Positions 1 through 15,400 of a stretch of 64,000 bases of DNA are shown piece after piece. This DNA comes from Gibbula magus (lineage: Eukaryota > Mollusca > Gastropoda > Trochida > Trochidae): NCBI GenBank assembly GCA_936450465.1, contig OW388291.1, forward strand, positions 35,502,656 through 35,566,655, in the 5' to 3' direction. The notes below the pieces were generated by a model. It worked only from the letters and a program-made list of their open reading frames with translations. It had not been told where the DNA came from and ran no database searches. Within the stretch, counting starts at the first letter, position 1, and every line of letters starts with the position of its first letter. The translations under genes and the position numbers were made by a program.

Positions 1-2039
1 TCCCACATCAACATTGAGAAACTTTAACTCGCTCGGATATTCTGTTCATGGTCCAGTGTAATACTGGGAGTTGATGAGTATACTAATGGCTACATCCATT
101 TCTTCCACAGCTTTTAACTGAACCTTCATTAATTACTTATCAGACGTCCACCTGAGACATCATAAAAAGTCTTCCAGTCAGGCTTGAAAGGAGCAGCACA
201 ACCTTTAAATTAATTCAGATTTCTAGAATTTGAACACGACTTTTTTCCAGCTCTTAAACATCATGACCTTGAATTAATTCGTCACAGTAATACGTCAATT
301 TAGGTAAAAGTATCTGTAATGTTATATAACCTGTAAGTCCATCATTAAAGAGTTATTACATTACATCTAGTTTTTACTAAATTGCAAGTTTGTTCAATGT
401 AAAACAAGAGACCTTAAGCCTGCTAAATGTATCAGTAAATAAGTATTTATGGCTGTTATGGGTATTAATGGGTGTACTGGCTGTATAAGAACCTTACTTT
501 GAAATTTTACATTTCATTCAGCTTCATCTGCAAGAAAATAATCTTATTTCAGTAACTACATGAATTTTTCCAACAGCCTGCAGTCTAACTTTCGGAGCAA
601 CTTTTAAATTGACAAAGTTTGGGTAAATTTTCAAATCTACTTGCTTTAAATGTACTCTTGTTCTTGAACAAACTGAAGATTGGGGTGAGTTGTTTACGGC
701 TGCTTGGGCAATATTGCAGCCATTAGCAGCACCTAAAGGTTGGAACAAACGACAGACAGATATACGATTATATATGAAAATCTGTTTATTCAGCATTTAG
801 CTTTTGATTGTTCCACTGTTGTCCAGTGTTAACCTCATGAGCATTCATTAAGAAAACCATGCACTTAAAATAACTAGACCACACCTTCGGTATGGAATTT
901 ATTTAATTAAACATGAATATGTTACATGATAAAAATTTCAGTTGGCTAAAATTTATGCTCTACTCAAATACAAGGAGACACTGAATTGTTCTTCTCTTAG
1001 CTGATTCTGATTCATGTTTCGCACTTCAAACTGACTTCACCCACCGTTGTCTCCTTCTCCAAAAATATATTTACAGGACTTCATCATCTGGGCGTTCCTT
1101 CCACAGCCTAAGTGCATCTAGCTTCTAAAATATCTCTGCAGCTGCCTCGATTTTCATACTTAAGTAGCTAAATCAGATAGTCTTTCTCTCTGTAATTCAT
1201 AAATTTACACTATATCAATGATAGATACTATGTTGGCATTGGACATAATAGTTTATACACAACCCATTTCAAACTCGACATGATTTAAATGCCATTTCAA
1301 GGAACATAAGACTTTGATATTTACTCTTGTAGGAGTATGTATGTCTGCCGTGAGTTTGATGTCCATGAGGAGGCAAGTGATTCATGAAGACCAGATCTGA
1401 TCCATGAAGATTACAAGCTTGAGTTGTCACATGGTTGCACGCCTTGAGAACAATGAAGTTTGAACAGCATGGATTCATATATAAATAGTTCACACATTCC
1501 ATTTACAACACAACTGAATGATGATGTTTGTTTCAATGACAACTGCTGTGTGTACTCAGCTTGGCATTACTAAACTCTCTCCCGCAATAAACAAACCATT
1601 TTTCTGGACGACCCTTTCTTCACCAGTCTGTAAACCATCATAGAAAGGAGGCGCCGACATAATCTATGAACATATCTTTGGTTCACAACGGCCTGTCAAC
1701 ATGCACTGTTGACCAACAACTCAGCACAGGTGGTTTTCAGTTGCTGGTCATGGAATTCCTGAGGTGAAATCCTGTTACGAGGGTTCTGTCAACGAAGCAT
1801 GGGAGATGAACGATTGTGATTGGTCGCGACAGTTGCTCCCGATGCGCGACTGAACTAGTGACCATGGCGACGACAACAACGACGACAGTGGAATGGTTAG
1901 TTGAAGTCAATTCACATCCAGACAGGCCCTCTGCTGTTTTTCATGTTGCTGCCAGGGTTGTCGTGCATTTAGTGCTAGGCCGAAAACACATACGTACATG
2001 TCGTCCACATTGCGTCCAGTATATACACTACAGTAGCAA
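1..2039 (-). other. PPP4R3 3' UTR and/or downstream flank
   Basis: This stretch follows the PPP4R3 stop codon and contains no convincing reading frame on either strand. The nearest minus-strand AATAAA hexamer I find is at 898-903, with another at 785-790. Either could be the poly(A) signal, giving a 3' UTR of about 1.1-1.3 kb. The transcript end cannot be fixed from sequence alone. Confidence 0.4.
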
Positions 2040-3459
2040 TTACGTCCCTAACCGCGCTCGCTTTGGAGACGGAAGTATGGACTCATCCTCCTCTTCGTCT
2101 GAGTCCTCATCAGGATAGTCTACTAGACCTACCAATGGCTGCAAACACAAAAGGGGACATCTATCAGAATGACATGAAGGATGCAGAAATGAGGGGAATT
2201 GAGATTTGAATATAGGTCATAGGCAATCTGTGCCACAAAATCTTGAAATGAATTTACATATTTTCAAATTGCAACAGTAACACTTTTGGAATGTTTCTTT
2301 TTCAGAATGAGAAAGTGTTCAATTAGTCTTCATTAGTGTTTATATTTGAATCTAACATATTCCTGTGTCGCTTGTGTCATCATAGTTGTGGGATTGTTTA
2401 TCAGCGGGCCTTCCACTAACTGATCTCAGCCCAAAGATAAATTCAAGTCCATATTTTATCACTGGCTAAGATTGATCTCAGGGCTAAGATCAGTAAATGG
2501 AACAACACTCAGAAAGTAGACAATCAAACTCAACAAAAGATCATCAAAATATGCATATAATGGCAAAGATACAAAGTGGACTTTACAACCAAGAATAACA
2601 CTATTGTTTAGAAAAGTGCTTACCTTTTTGCTAAGAGGGTTAGTTTTAAGTTGTGGGGATGAGTTTGGTGAACAGTCTGGTGTGGGCGGGGGTGCTATCT
2701 TGGCGGGGTTAGGGCTGCTGGGACTGCCCGGAGGAGAGTATGAGTTTTCAGGAGAGCCTGGACTGCCGGGGGAACTGTTGGGACTGGACAGAGGGCTGTT
2801 GACAGCGCCCCCTCCACTACGCAGGTTGATGTTGATGGTGGATGTCTTGTTTAACAGTCGAGGGGGAGACTCTCGCATTTCTGCCTGTTCTTTGGCTGCA
2901 ACTTATGAGGCAGGGAACAAATTTAAAATACAGCTTGGAAACTCTGTCACAGTGTCAACGTAAACTTATTTCTTGGATTCATAATGGTGGAATGGTGGAG
3001 AGCAATGGTAAGTATTATTTAGGAGTTGAAAATGACATTATACCAAGTATCTTTACACATTTGACAAAGTTTTGACTAATTAATTTGGAAGTAGGTTTCT
3101 GAGGTTTGATGCAATTTTAATACCTGCAACGAAAGTGAATTATGACAATAAAAATAAAAGAAACCTGCCCTTTCATCATTATTAAACATAAAGCTAACAT
3201 ATGACATATCAATTACTCATAACCTCTTTCATTTTAATTAATTGATCCCTAAATGCTAAGCTCACCTTTCTTATTTTCTAAAATTCTATTGATTTGGTCG
3301 AAGTCTGCATCGAGCTTTGTTCGGAGAATGTCTGACATGGGGGCATGCGCCTCCGAGTCGTCAATTTCCTCATCCTCGTTGAACCACATCTCTTCCTCTT
3401 CGTCCATGATGCGCACTTCGCGGCGGAAGCGGTTCATGCGACCCAGCGGCCCAGGATGA
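2040..3459 (-). CDS. PPP4R3: PPP4R3 exons 14-16: acidic, Ser/Pro-rich tail with basic C-terminus
   Basis: Exons 3459-3266, 2895-2624 and 2138-2040 encode residues 651-838. Exon 14 carries the acidic [17 protein letters not shown] block. Exon 15 is a low-complexity Ser/Pro/Gly/Asn segment (repeated SPGSP and SSPN motifs), as in vertebrate SMEK proteins. Exon 16 reads [15 protein letters not shown] and ends SPKRARLGT before TAA, where KRAR is a plausible nuclear localisation signal. The Ser/Pro tract is probably disordered and a phosphorylation target, which is inference from composition. Confidence 0.94.
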
Positions 3460-6400
3460 CTGAATACAGCAAATCTGTACATGAATACAACTTGTAGTCA
3501 CTTGCAGGGGACCAGACCCTCCCTCCTGCAGAGGTACGGTTAGTGGACGGGACAGTTACATGACAACAGTGGACCACATGCACATCAAACCAAATGTGAC
3601 AACAGTCAGCATACACCGACTGTAATTAGACCGCTTTCACATACAATTAATTTGAGAACATAGTTACTTTTTATATCGATGATAAAATGTCCATGTTAAG
3701 TCAGATAATGTTGCCGTTTTGGGTGCAAATTTCAAAATATTTGGCACCCTGAAGTTGAAACCACAAAGGTTGTTTCCATACCGAATTCGAATTTCCAAAT
3801 CATAAAGTTTTGAGTAAAGTCTGTTATTTTGCTAGTTTTTGGACCAAATTTAGCTTAAAATAGGGACAACAAAGCATATTTCTTCAAAGGTTTACTTCTT
3901 ATCCTTTCAGAGGAAAACACACTCAGATGTAAGGTGGAATAGGAGGATTGAATAAATATAACTGATCATTTTTTCTTGATAAGATGGAACACAATGAAGA
4001 TTGACAATAATCTGAATGAGCCGTCTAATGATTAGTGAAACGTGAAATTAATAATGATGGACATTTCAGGGCTAGACACAGCGTTGTTGCACTTGCGCAC
4101 TGGTTTTCTTCTAGTTTTAGTTCTAGTTTTCATTGTCAATTGCAAATGAATATAGAAAGGGTTGTAACTCATAGTTATCAAGAGAGGTGCTGCATAGAAA
4201 TATGAGATAAACAGCAAGGCAGAAACTTTGTGGTGGTGCGAGAACATAGCCTTGTCCATGCTAAAATGATCGAAGCTCGGAACTAGTCCACTGTAAATAA
4301 CATCAGTGTTATACCAAGAGCTGTGTCGAGCCCTGAACATCAATAACAATATACCCAAATGACAACAAAGAAAGGTATGTAGGTATCTGAGCAAATTACC
4401 TCTCAGTATTTGCCCTGTCTTTCAACCTGTCTTGCTGTTGATCGTACCTCAGTTTTAAGGACTCGAAGGTCTTGACGTACTTGACACCGTCTAGATCCTT
4501 GATGAAGTTCTCCACTATATGTGAACACAGAGACTTTACATCCTCCTGCAAACACAGTAGGGTTTTATCAATTAACAAGATTCAATTTAAAGTTCCAATT
4601 CAATTGTCTTCCTTAATATAAGGCAAGGAATATGTAAACTCAGCTTGGATATTGTGATTCATGTCATGTCATGTCTTCCTCTGGTCATTGAATCATGTTT
4701 CTCATCGACATATTTACATAAAATTTTGGAAAGCTACACCAATGTTGCCTGTACAGTCAGTCATACACTATCAAATGTTGAACAAAACCAATAAAACTCA
4801 ACAATATTATCTCCTTATGGAATGAAAGTGACTTGGATTAGAAATGCTCAAATTGATTCAGGATCTTCACATCAGAGTTAAATAGAAAATGGCTCATTGA
4901 AGGAAATGGATACTATCATGACGTTCTGTCAAAATATTCATTTTGTTAAGATATTACAATATTTCAGCCATTAGTAACACAATTTTGGAAGAAATGGACA
5001 TTGATCAACTGAAAGTTTTCCCTGTTTCCTGAACTGGTAATACTTACAGCTTTTACAAATTCAAACAACTCGATCATTGCTGAATTCAAGAGATTGTATC
5101 TGTCCCCGTTTGCAATGAAGGCTTCCACTATTGGTTTGAAGAGGTTTCCCTTGACAATGTATCTGTTGTAGAACTCTTCTTTCAAACCAACTATCTTTCT
5201 CATAAACCGTAAGGCACCTGAAACAACCAAAATGAATACAAATCAAAACACAAAACTTTCATTAGAATGATATAATAAATGATGGCTCTATGTCATTGGG
5301 CCACTTGCCCACCGTTTTGGCTTAAAGGTCTCCAAACATTTATCATTTTGCATCCTTGAAGGATCAAAAACAGGTGTTTCGAAATTTTAGGACATCGGAC
5401 ATTGAATGAAAAAATAGCCCATTAAAATTTGAAATTTTACCTTCAAAGAAACAGACCAAAAGCCTTAAAAATGGCCCATTGTCAAAGGTGTCTTTTCAAA
5501 ACTCTATTAACCCACAGACATATATCTTGTTGCATTTACATTAGAAACCAATTTAATGTTATTTATCATGTTACCATTGCTTGAGGTACTCACAAAGAGC
5601 TAGAAACGAGTGTCGAGACTTGAGTAGCACGAGTACGCGGCCCAGCAGATCCTTGCTGATGATGTAGTTCTTGATGTGGTACGTGTGATGCTCCACACAG
5701 AAGGAGAGCAGCTCCAGGATGAGACTCAACAGCTGCGCAGTCTGGTAGTCATCTGCAAGAGTCGAGTAGCAGTTTTAGGTTAACACATAAATTCTTGGTA
5801 ATCTGCAACTAACATTTTCCCTGTATAAATAATTATAATAATATGCATTTTAACGCCTAATATCTAGTGCAAGCACTGCGCAATGGCAGTACATTATTAT
5901 CCTAAAGGAATTGTACTGTCGGTGCCACTTCTAAGCGCTCCGCTCATTCATATAGGTCTGTACTTCCCATGTTCAGGTTCCCATTTAAACAGCTGGGTGG
6001 ACTGAGTGCAATGTGGATGAAGTGCCTTGCCTAGGGGCACAACACATATAAGACCCAGGATTCGAACCCCGGTCGTTGGCGTGAGAGGCATGCATGCTAA
6101 CCACTACACCACTGTGCTCTTATTATTTTTATCTGTATCGCTCATAGACTTTAGCTTGAGAGCAACAAAAGTATTTATCATAAATCTTTTTTTCATTCAT
6201 TGACATTTAGACAACAGCACTTTAAGATGACAATCACAATAGTATTACAATGCATAACAGTAAACATCCATCTGATGCCGGTCTTAGTTGAACCACCGAG
6301 TTGTCTCCCTTTGACAATTAGAAACAGTCTATTCAACCTTAGGAAGGAAAGCGATTAACTATTTTACCTTTAATGACAAGGTAAAAAGTTGGTTACGGCA

Positions 6401-9400
6401 CAGCAGGACTTCGTATGGATTGGCTTCTGACTGATCAGAAAGTAACAATTTTATCTTAAGGGAATTGTAATTTTAGTATCATTTTGAGGATAAAAATACT
6501 GTCATGAAGTAAGTGTGAGAAGAATCCTTTTAACCAAAGAAACAAGAGACTGAAGCTAACCTTTACTTGGTTTCTCATCCACTGTGTTGGCAAAGAGGGG
6601 AGCCGTCAGGACATGCATACTGTGCTTGTAGAAAAAGCTCAAAAACTCTGTCTTCTCCGTCTTCTGTCAACAAAAATCAACAAGGTATGTAAATAAAATA
6701 AAAGACCTCAGAATAGCTATCATCCAATAGCTATTCAACAGAAATTTACACTAACACAATAATTCTGAAACAAAGTTGGGAAATCTTACCATTTTGGGTA
6801 AAACTGGCAGATGCACACCCAGATTCAACACACATTAAAGATATAAATTACTTAACTGGAATAGCATTCATAGTATATATACCATAAATATAGGTAACGG
6901 TAACTTAATACAGCATGTTGCAAAATAATGTTACATAAGCTTAATATAACCGTGATCATTAGATGGCTGTAACAGTTTGTCTACTAAAACGGTATCAATT
7001 GTCTCTTTTCCAATGTCCAAAGAGTTAAGAATTAAAGATTCTTGTAAGCTGTCCACTCCGAATGTTTGACGCGAATAGATTAATTATGTATAATACTGTT
7101 TATACAGCAGCTAAAATATTAATACAGTCAAAGTTAGTGACTGAAACATTATCCTTTATATTCCTACTAAGAGATCTCTTAGTTGCCCTTTGTGAGCTTG
7201 AACTCTATTTTGCTTCCTAGATATTTTCTCCTAATAGCAGTAAAATAGCTGTACTAATGACTTACGTTTGCTGTTGGCATCATGTTTTCAGGGTCAAGCA
7301 GCAGTCGAATGACGGTCATTAGTTGCATGGCACCACCCAGTTCTAGATAGCAGTCCACAAGGGTGAAAAAAACATCATCAGATGAAGCAGCGCAAACACA
7401 CCACAATACTCTAGTCTAGTCATACAAAATAAAGTAAAACACATGCGCAGTTGCTTCTCTCTAGCCCTTCAAGTAGTGACACAAACTCAGTTTTCATGGT
7501 GCTTCAATAGGATATTTTGTAGAAAAACCTTCTTTTTTTATGTCCACTCACTACTGTCAGTTTCAAAAATGTTATTGCCGAAGCAATCGGATAGTTTCTA
7601 GCACAATATTAAAGACATTGAAGATATGTCATGTCAAATAGGTAAATTACATGTGCAAGTATAATTATCATATTACAAAAGTTTCAATACGCATATCTGT
7701 TATATACATATTTGTTGTAAAGATAACATCAGCAGGTTGGTTGGTGTCTTAAGCACTAAAAGCCACTGAATAAAAGAGGTTAGAAACCATGATTAGATCC
7801 AAGACAATAAATGTCACATGTCAGTAATGTTCATCCTACAAGCACTGCTTTTTTAATATAAGAATATGTGTATGAAACAAGGTGTGTCCAACACTGGAAA
7901 CCTTTGCTCTGGGCTGTATATTTATATCTTTAATTTCTTAAATTCTACCATTTAAATTGACATATTACACTGGCTAGTCGTCAAGCTTATTTCATACATT
8001 GATAAATATATTCTACTCACCAGGATCTACGTCATTAACCATCTGTTCAATGACTAGGTTGATCAAGAGTTCATCCTGAAAGAACAAGCAGTTGTTCATC
8101 AATTCAACTATCCTACCTTTCTTTCATCATTTGTTGATTTATTGGTCATCTTTTAGGTCCATCAAATTTATATGCACAAATTTTCTGGGGGCAGGGATGA
8201 AAAGCTTGAAAATCATCCTGAAAGATTCTTGATCCTGCATTTGATTGGTTGAGTAAATGTCCACAGAGACCTTTACTATCAATAGATCTTTGATTAGTTG
8301 AGATCAGTGACAGTGTCATTCATTACATTTTCAATATATGATTCAAATCAACAATATGTAAATATACATACACATATACATATACAGTTGAAAAATTTGC
8401 CTGAATTTATCAACAGAAATTGCATTTACGTTTTAAACAAATATTTTGGCACAAAAAAATACAACTTACATCATCTTGATTCTGGCTTTCATGAAGAACA
8501 AACTCCCGTACCATGGACGGACTGAATTCCACTATATAGGAAAATATGTCTATGGCAGCTGCTCTCATTCTAGTGTCATCTAAACCCTGCACAAACAAAC
8601 AACACATCTCCATTGAAACAGGGAGAAGTTATCTGAATTAGGAGGAGGATCAATGTTGGCCTCATCTCTATATCAATTTTTAGAAACATAGTTATCAATT
8701 ATTAATTAATTATTAATATAAGGAACCAGATGCTCCAGATAACACCATTTATTGTTATAAAATAAATAATAGAATAGCCATATTTCTTCTTTTAATGACA
8801 ATTTTTATTGTGGTGGACAGTGCAGTTGGTTCACTGCCAAAGAAGCAATGGATTCTCAATGTATTTTAAATATCACATTGGTTATGGCAAGCTTTATATG
8901 AACATTATCAACATGTTAGCATAAATGATAAGAATCACAATTGAATATAGGCTCTAGCTTCAAATATTTAAAGTAAGCAGTTATACTATGCAGTGTATGT
9001 TCATGAAACCATTTGTTAATTATAATTATATCAATTGAGGTTTCTTAGTTTCAATGAATGATCAAACGGACAAACTGAGCATAAAATCTTACCAAAATGA
9101 CTTCTATTGCTGATAATACCCCAAGGTTTGATAAAGTCTGGAAGAAATAAACAAACCTTGTAAAGAAAGCAAATCATAACATGCAAGTGTAATTGTAAAC
9201 CTTATATTCATCATGGTTTTTTTAAATCAAGAAAACTGGCAGAAAAAAACAATATAATCCAAATGAAAACTTACTTCACAATGAATTTGACAAGCAATTC
9301 ATATGTAATTAGATATCATTTTAGTCTGAAATACAATGATATTTTTCTCACCTTAAAGAAAGTCTCTTTGCTAATTGGCTGTAGTGATTGTGAAAAGGTA

Positions 9401-12400
9401 CAGAACTCTTTGAGAAATAAAATGAGATCTCTCCGATGGTCATCGTCTGTTTCGTCGTCTGTTAGTTGAGCAAATAATGTTGACAAGTACTTTTCATCAT
9501 CCTGAAATTTAACAAAAACAAGCGAATAAATCAAACTGGCTACCGCTTCATTTAAGAATCACATATATACGGAAGCAGATAAAACATTCAATTAAAAGGG
9601 ATAACGGAAAAGGGGAATATCCCATAACAGAGTTGTTCATATGCTACAGCCTACAGGCAAATTCAAATTCAGAACCAAGATATATGTCAGTTTAAAGGGT
9701 GAGTTGAATGATAGGGATGTCAGTTGTTTAGATTTGCACGACTAAATGTTAGTGTTGTGTCAAAAAGATCCAAACTTTTCTGGCTGTTCTTACAAATCAT
9801 AACACACAAACATATTAGAAATTGAATTTTATAATTTGATTAATGAAACTGGCTTCAATTAGAACCACACATACACCCACGGTACCTGGAAGCAAATAAC
9901 AGATTCAATTAAAAGGGATAACGGAAAAGGGGAATGGGTCTATGTCCCATAAGAGTTGTTCATTGATAGAGGTAAATTCAAATTCACAACCAAGAGATAT
10001 GTCAGTTTACAGGGCGAGATGAATGATAGGGATGTCAGTTGTTAAGTTTTCATTTCCTGAAGGTTAAATACTGTTTGTATTGTGTCAAAACGATTATAGC
10101 ACAAACTTTTCTGGCTGTTCTTTCAAATCATAACAACCTAACATTTTAGAAATTTAATTAATTAGTGCTAATGAACTGACTGTCCAATTTACAGGATTTA
10201 CATGTTAACAAGCTAATGATAGACTATTCAAGAATATTCCTGAATCCACAATGGTTTAACATTTGGTAAAGACTGATTACAGTGGTGTGATTATTGAGTT
10301 ACACAGCATCAAGTGCTCTCAAATCAATTCAGGGGAAACACAATGAAACTAAGGTTTATCCAGATATCAATCAATACAAACACAATAAATCAGTTCCCAA
10401 TGTATGCTGATACCTAGCTCCGTTGATCAATATATGTAGACAGACAGTAAAAGCCTCAAACAAATGTGAATCAGTGGCTATTCTAGCTTGCATTAAGGTA
10501 TCTTGTTTTTTCCAAGTATCACAGAACAAGAATTAGAGATTACATAATACCAAATCTATTAAAAATCCCTACATTTCAAACAACTAATAAAAGAGTTTAA
10601 ATGCTTTGGGTTTGCAAAAGATGCAGATGCTACTACAAATGAAATGTGATTTCCTTTACTTCATCTGATCCTGCAATATATACCAAATATATCTATCCAA
10701 ATATATCATACTCTTCTGCTTTTTCTGCTACCACAATCTAGACTGGCTAGTATGCCATTTAAACATTTAAATTTAGCTGGACTATGTTTGGTGTAGTTCC
10801 AGAAATGCACTTGTCTTAAAGGTAGAGTTTTGATATGTTAGTTTTGACGTGTACATTTCAAAACATTTCTCTGAAGGTGATGTCACCAACTTAGCAGTTA
10901 GTGGCCAGTTAAGGCTTCATTTATACTAATTGGAAGTTTCTGTAACTGGATGAGAAGTGGGTCTGAACCAACAAGACAGATTATTTCTGCTACACATTAG
11001 GAGCAAATGGGTGCTTCTGCACCAATGAGAGTAAACGCAATAGAAGAAATCACTTGCGGCACATTTCAAGTTTTACAACTCTTTCAACAACACATTAGAA
11101 GTTTTACAAGTCTTTCAACGGTACAATTTATGGCTAAAACACACACACAGCGAGTGTTAGTCAACGTGTCAAACATTTATTTATAGTAACAAATTTATGG
11201 GCTAGAAATACAGCGTCTATAATAGAGAACACACTGAATAAAATGTCAAACTGACTCGCACAGTAACCGGGAGTACTTTGGCCAAGGATTTTGTGATACG
11301 GTATTATAATTCTTAAATGAAAATATAACATTAAAATAATTCCACAGGGGAAAACCCCAATCCTAAATCCTATTTCAGAAGGCAAAGGGGGATTTTCTCC
11401 CACTGACTGATCCTTTTATAGTGCTAAATAGGACGGAGCTCCTTCAACTGTTTGGACCTTGGTGCAGAGTTGAGAAGAGTGCATCCCACGTTACTTGTAG
11501 TAGATCAGACAACCAAGTGCACTGTGTTCAATACATGCCAGCCACATTTTAGGTCACCATAAGACAACAAGTACGGACATGTGTAACTCTACACTACTAT
11601 CAGACAACCTCCCCAAACATAGGATAGTAAAGTCATTCTCTGGTCACCAGTGGGCATGTAGATATATATCCCAATGTTTGTCTTTGTTATCCCAGTCGTT
11701 ATGCTCAACATTGCTCAAGGTGCATCAACCCATCACCCAGTTAATAAAGTGCAAAAAGTGCATCAGAGTAATAGAAGCAGAATGAATAGACTGTTACAAT
11801 GATTGCTAGGCAGATTGTTTCCCCTGAAGAAGTGTATATCTCTTATCGGATATAGCCTCCCTCTGACACTGTGAGTCACTGACCTACTGACCTGCTAGCT
11901 ACACAAAGACCTACTGTTCTCAGTCTCACAAAGTACAAGCTTCTTCATTCTCACTCACATCAAATGCACATCTCAATGCAGGAGTTAAACATTAGGAATT
12001 TACGTTTAACTTTAGTAGCAAGTAACCATGGAAACAAGGTGTGGCTTGTATTAGAGTAAAGAGTTGACTGGTCAGGTCAGAGTAACATGTGTGATCAGGT
12101 TTCAGGCCTCCTCCTCACAAAGTGTTTACACTGGCTTCTACACAACATATGGCAAGTCATCCTGGCAGATATCTATACTTGTACATCTTACCAATGCTCC
12201 ATGCAGAAACTAATTAAGTAACACACTTAATTCTGGAAATGACAAAGTGTGTGTATAATCTGAACTAATGGACTCCGATATATTCATTGCAAAAAAGTAT
12301 CATCATTAATCTCGCTATAATCATCTCTCAAGAATCAATATATAGACTGTTGTTAGCATGAGGCCATTTGATCGAATGCAGTGTAGTTCCTAGTGGGCTT

Positions 12401-15400
12401 CTGGGGAAATTTGCCCACCCTTTTGGCTTAGAGTCGCCAAAACTTTTAAGGAGTAGGGTACTTTTACCATTGCAAAGGGCCCCATCAGTTCAGAATTGGC
12501 TAAAATGACCCCTTTACCCTTTAGCTGATCACCTAGAAACAACACTGAAAATTGGTTGGGTGATCAATCAGAATTAAAGCAGAAACATTTCTTACTGCAA
12601 ATGGTATTATTGCTTGAAATGTGACCAAAGATCATTGAAATTGGTCACCCACAAAGAACATCACTACATATAATATCCATATAAGATAAATATCTCAACA
12701 AATATCTAGCAAGAACTAGACTAGAACACTGTTCATATATCTAAGGTTCATTTCAGGCTTCTTACTTCAGTTCAATACAAGCAGTGTGGACTATGTATAC
12801 AGTATATGAGAAAATTCTAAAGTATATCAGAACATTAATAACGGCTGACTGACTTCTTTGTGACAATGGTTTTGAACTTTATCAAAGAGGCATAGACATA
12901 TCATCTGACACCTTTCTCGCACTGCTCCCTAAATGAATGTATACTTCTTTTCTTGGAAACAAACAGTGCATGAATTTATTTGAAAGGGTACATATACGTA
13001 ATGATAGTACATGATTCAAAACTAAAACACCTGCAATACTATACACTTAGACTATTTAAACAGTGTTTGATAGTGCATACAAAAGTGAAATTTTCTCGGG
13101 CACATTTTTGACAAGGTCACCGTCAGTAGGACTTTTTTGTCGCAACAAATGATAATGAAGGAGAAGTACATTATATTTTTTTCCATAAAAATATAGTTTG
13201 AGAAGTTCCAGAAGTATAAAAAGTACCAGATGAACAACTGTCCCACTCCCAACAGACAAATATATTTGGTGGACATTCTGATTTTGAGGTTTAGTAAAAC
13301 CTATGGGCAATTTCATAACTGACTTATTACCATGGCAATAAATAACCATTATGTGCACAAGTAAAAGTGATCTGCCAATTGTCAGAGAAACATTTCCCTG
13401 TTTTGTATAGTCTAAGTACTCCTCCAGTAGTCATTGGCGGATATTTTAGTTTTGAAAAATATATGTATTGTTTATCAATTTGGGATACCGTAGCATACAC
13501 TAGAGATTCACTGCTCTAAATGGCTTGAGTGCTTTGATTAAGATAACTTCAACCCCTGTCATATATAATATTACACACATGAATCATTAAGAAATTAGTT
13601 CCAGTTGAAATCAATTTTCTCACGGTTATGATGGTAGATGTTTCTAACTGAAAATCTTTTGTTATTCAAGCTTATAGCATGTTAACATCTCAGAAGTTAA
13701 ACAAACATTTTCAGCATTAAAGACAACAGTATTTTTGTGTTAAGTTTGGTATTTAGAAAAAGACGCAAATCTCATGACTTCTTTGGTGTTTTTCCCCCCA
13801 AGTCGATTAATTACTAAGTTAGAACTTTACAGATGGCTAGGCCCTATTTTTTTGGAGAAATCAAATATTAATTCAATACCTCACTGAAGGGCAACATAAT
13901 TAGGGGAGGCTGTTGAAGATCAATACACATTATGTGCAGGAAAAGGGGCTAATTGGATATATATGGTTCCTATAAACAAGCAGACAATCCTTTGTTTTAC
14001 CAAATAAAGGACTCTGTTAATGACTATTGCAACATGACCATACAATTTTGAACAAAAGCATACAAATAAAAAATGACCAAAAGTGTTTGTTACTGAGATG
14101 GCAAAAGAAGAATCATCAAACATGGTTTAGTTGTTATTGTTTCGTCAGTATTGGTCATGCCACCTAAATTTACTCCCCAAAGGTTGTCAACATTTTTTCA
14201 AAACATGAAAATGAATACAGAAAACAAACATTCAGATGCTGCTGAAAGAATAGTCCCCCTCTTCAGTGAAAGACAGTAAATAAAAAAAAATACAATTATC
14301 AATCACAAACAAAACATGTCACAGACGACTTAGTATATATGCTGTTGATATTGCCATTGCAGGCCTACCAAGAAAACCTATCCACTGAACAGGAAAACCT
14401 TGAAAAGCCTACATTAATCTTGGAAAAAAACACCTACCGTAATTCTTCCTTAATTTCGCCCCCTCTATAAGTTCGCCCACGTAAGATCATCTGACAGCCA
14501 TTTTTCAAAATACCTTTCAAAATTGCGACAGTGTACCAGAACTTCAATATTGACAAATTAAAAATTCGACCACATTCCAAATTTTGAAAACAAATTATTT
14601 ACAGTCATGATATACAATCATCTTGTGATTTCTTTTCAGTGAGTTTTATGAGAAAAGCGCGTATTTGTTATTACACAAATTTTGGGAAATGTTTTTACTT
14701 GATCACGCTTGTCACAACACATTCTAATCTATAAATGTTGTATTTTCACACTTCTCAATTTATTCACTTACTGTACTTATGGCATACCTTTATTAAGAAT
14801 GATGTTACATCTTATCATATTATCCATTATCAATGATTTCATTTTTCGTAAATGAAAAGGCAGCAATCACTTCCGTGTGAGGCTATAAATATATATCACT
14901 TAGACTGTCAACACGGTAATGTTACACTATGAATTGAGTTTGTATTGAATTTTCTGATTGGCTAAGAAAAGGGAAGTCCCAAAGTTAAATAATGAAAAGG
15001 CTTTTAACATCTGGATGTTTGCTGGGGAGACTTGAAACAGTCACATGACTAATGATAAGTTTTGTAACATCTGGATGTTTTCTGGGGAACTTGAAACAGT
15101 CAATTGACCTAGTTCATTAACGTCTGCAGTGAAGTCACTGGAATAGTCTATTAATTTTGAGTAGGGATGACTGCATGGGATGTTTTTTGCCTTTCCATTT
15201 TGGTAAGTCAATTTACTTATCAAATGATTAATTACTGTTGGAATATTATGACGGATGTTAGCTCATGTTTACAAATATATTTCAGTTTTAAAAATCTGAA
15301 TATGTAATAAATTGTTTCAAAGTTTTGTGACTTGTTAATCCCTACATACAAATAGACTCAGCCAAACACCCAGAGAGACGACTGTCCACTGTCGTAGATA

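Noticed and set aside
6050..6121. tRNA gene on the minus strand
   Set aside because: The A- and B-box-like motifs are present, but the sequence continues into a SINE body and no acceptor stem pairs.
13052..13358. Two overlapping minus-strand frames in PPP4R3 intron 4
   Set aside because: Hydrophobic, AT-driven composition without homology. The PPP4R3 phases already join perfectly across the intron, so no exon is missing.
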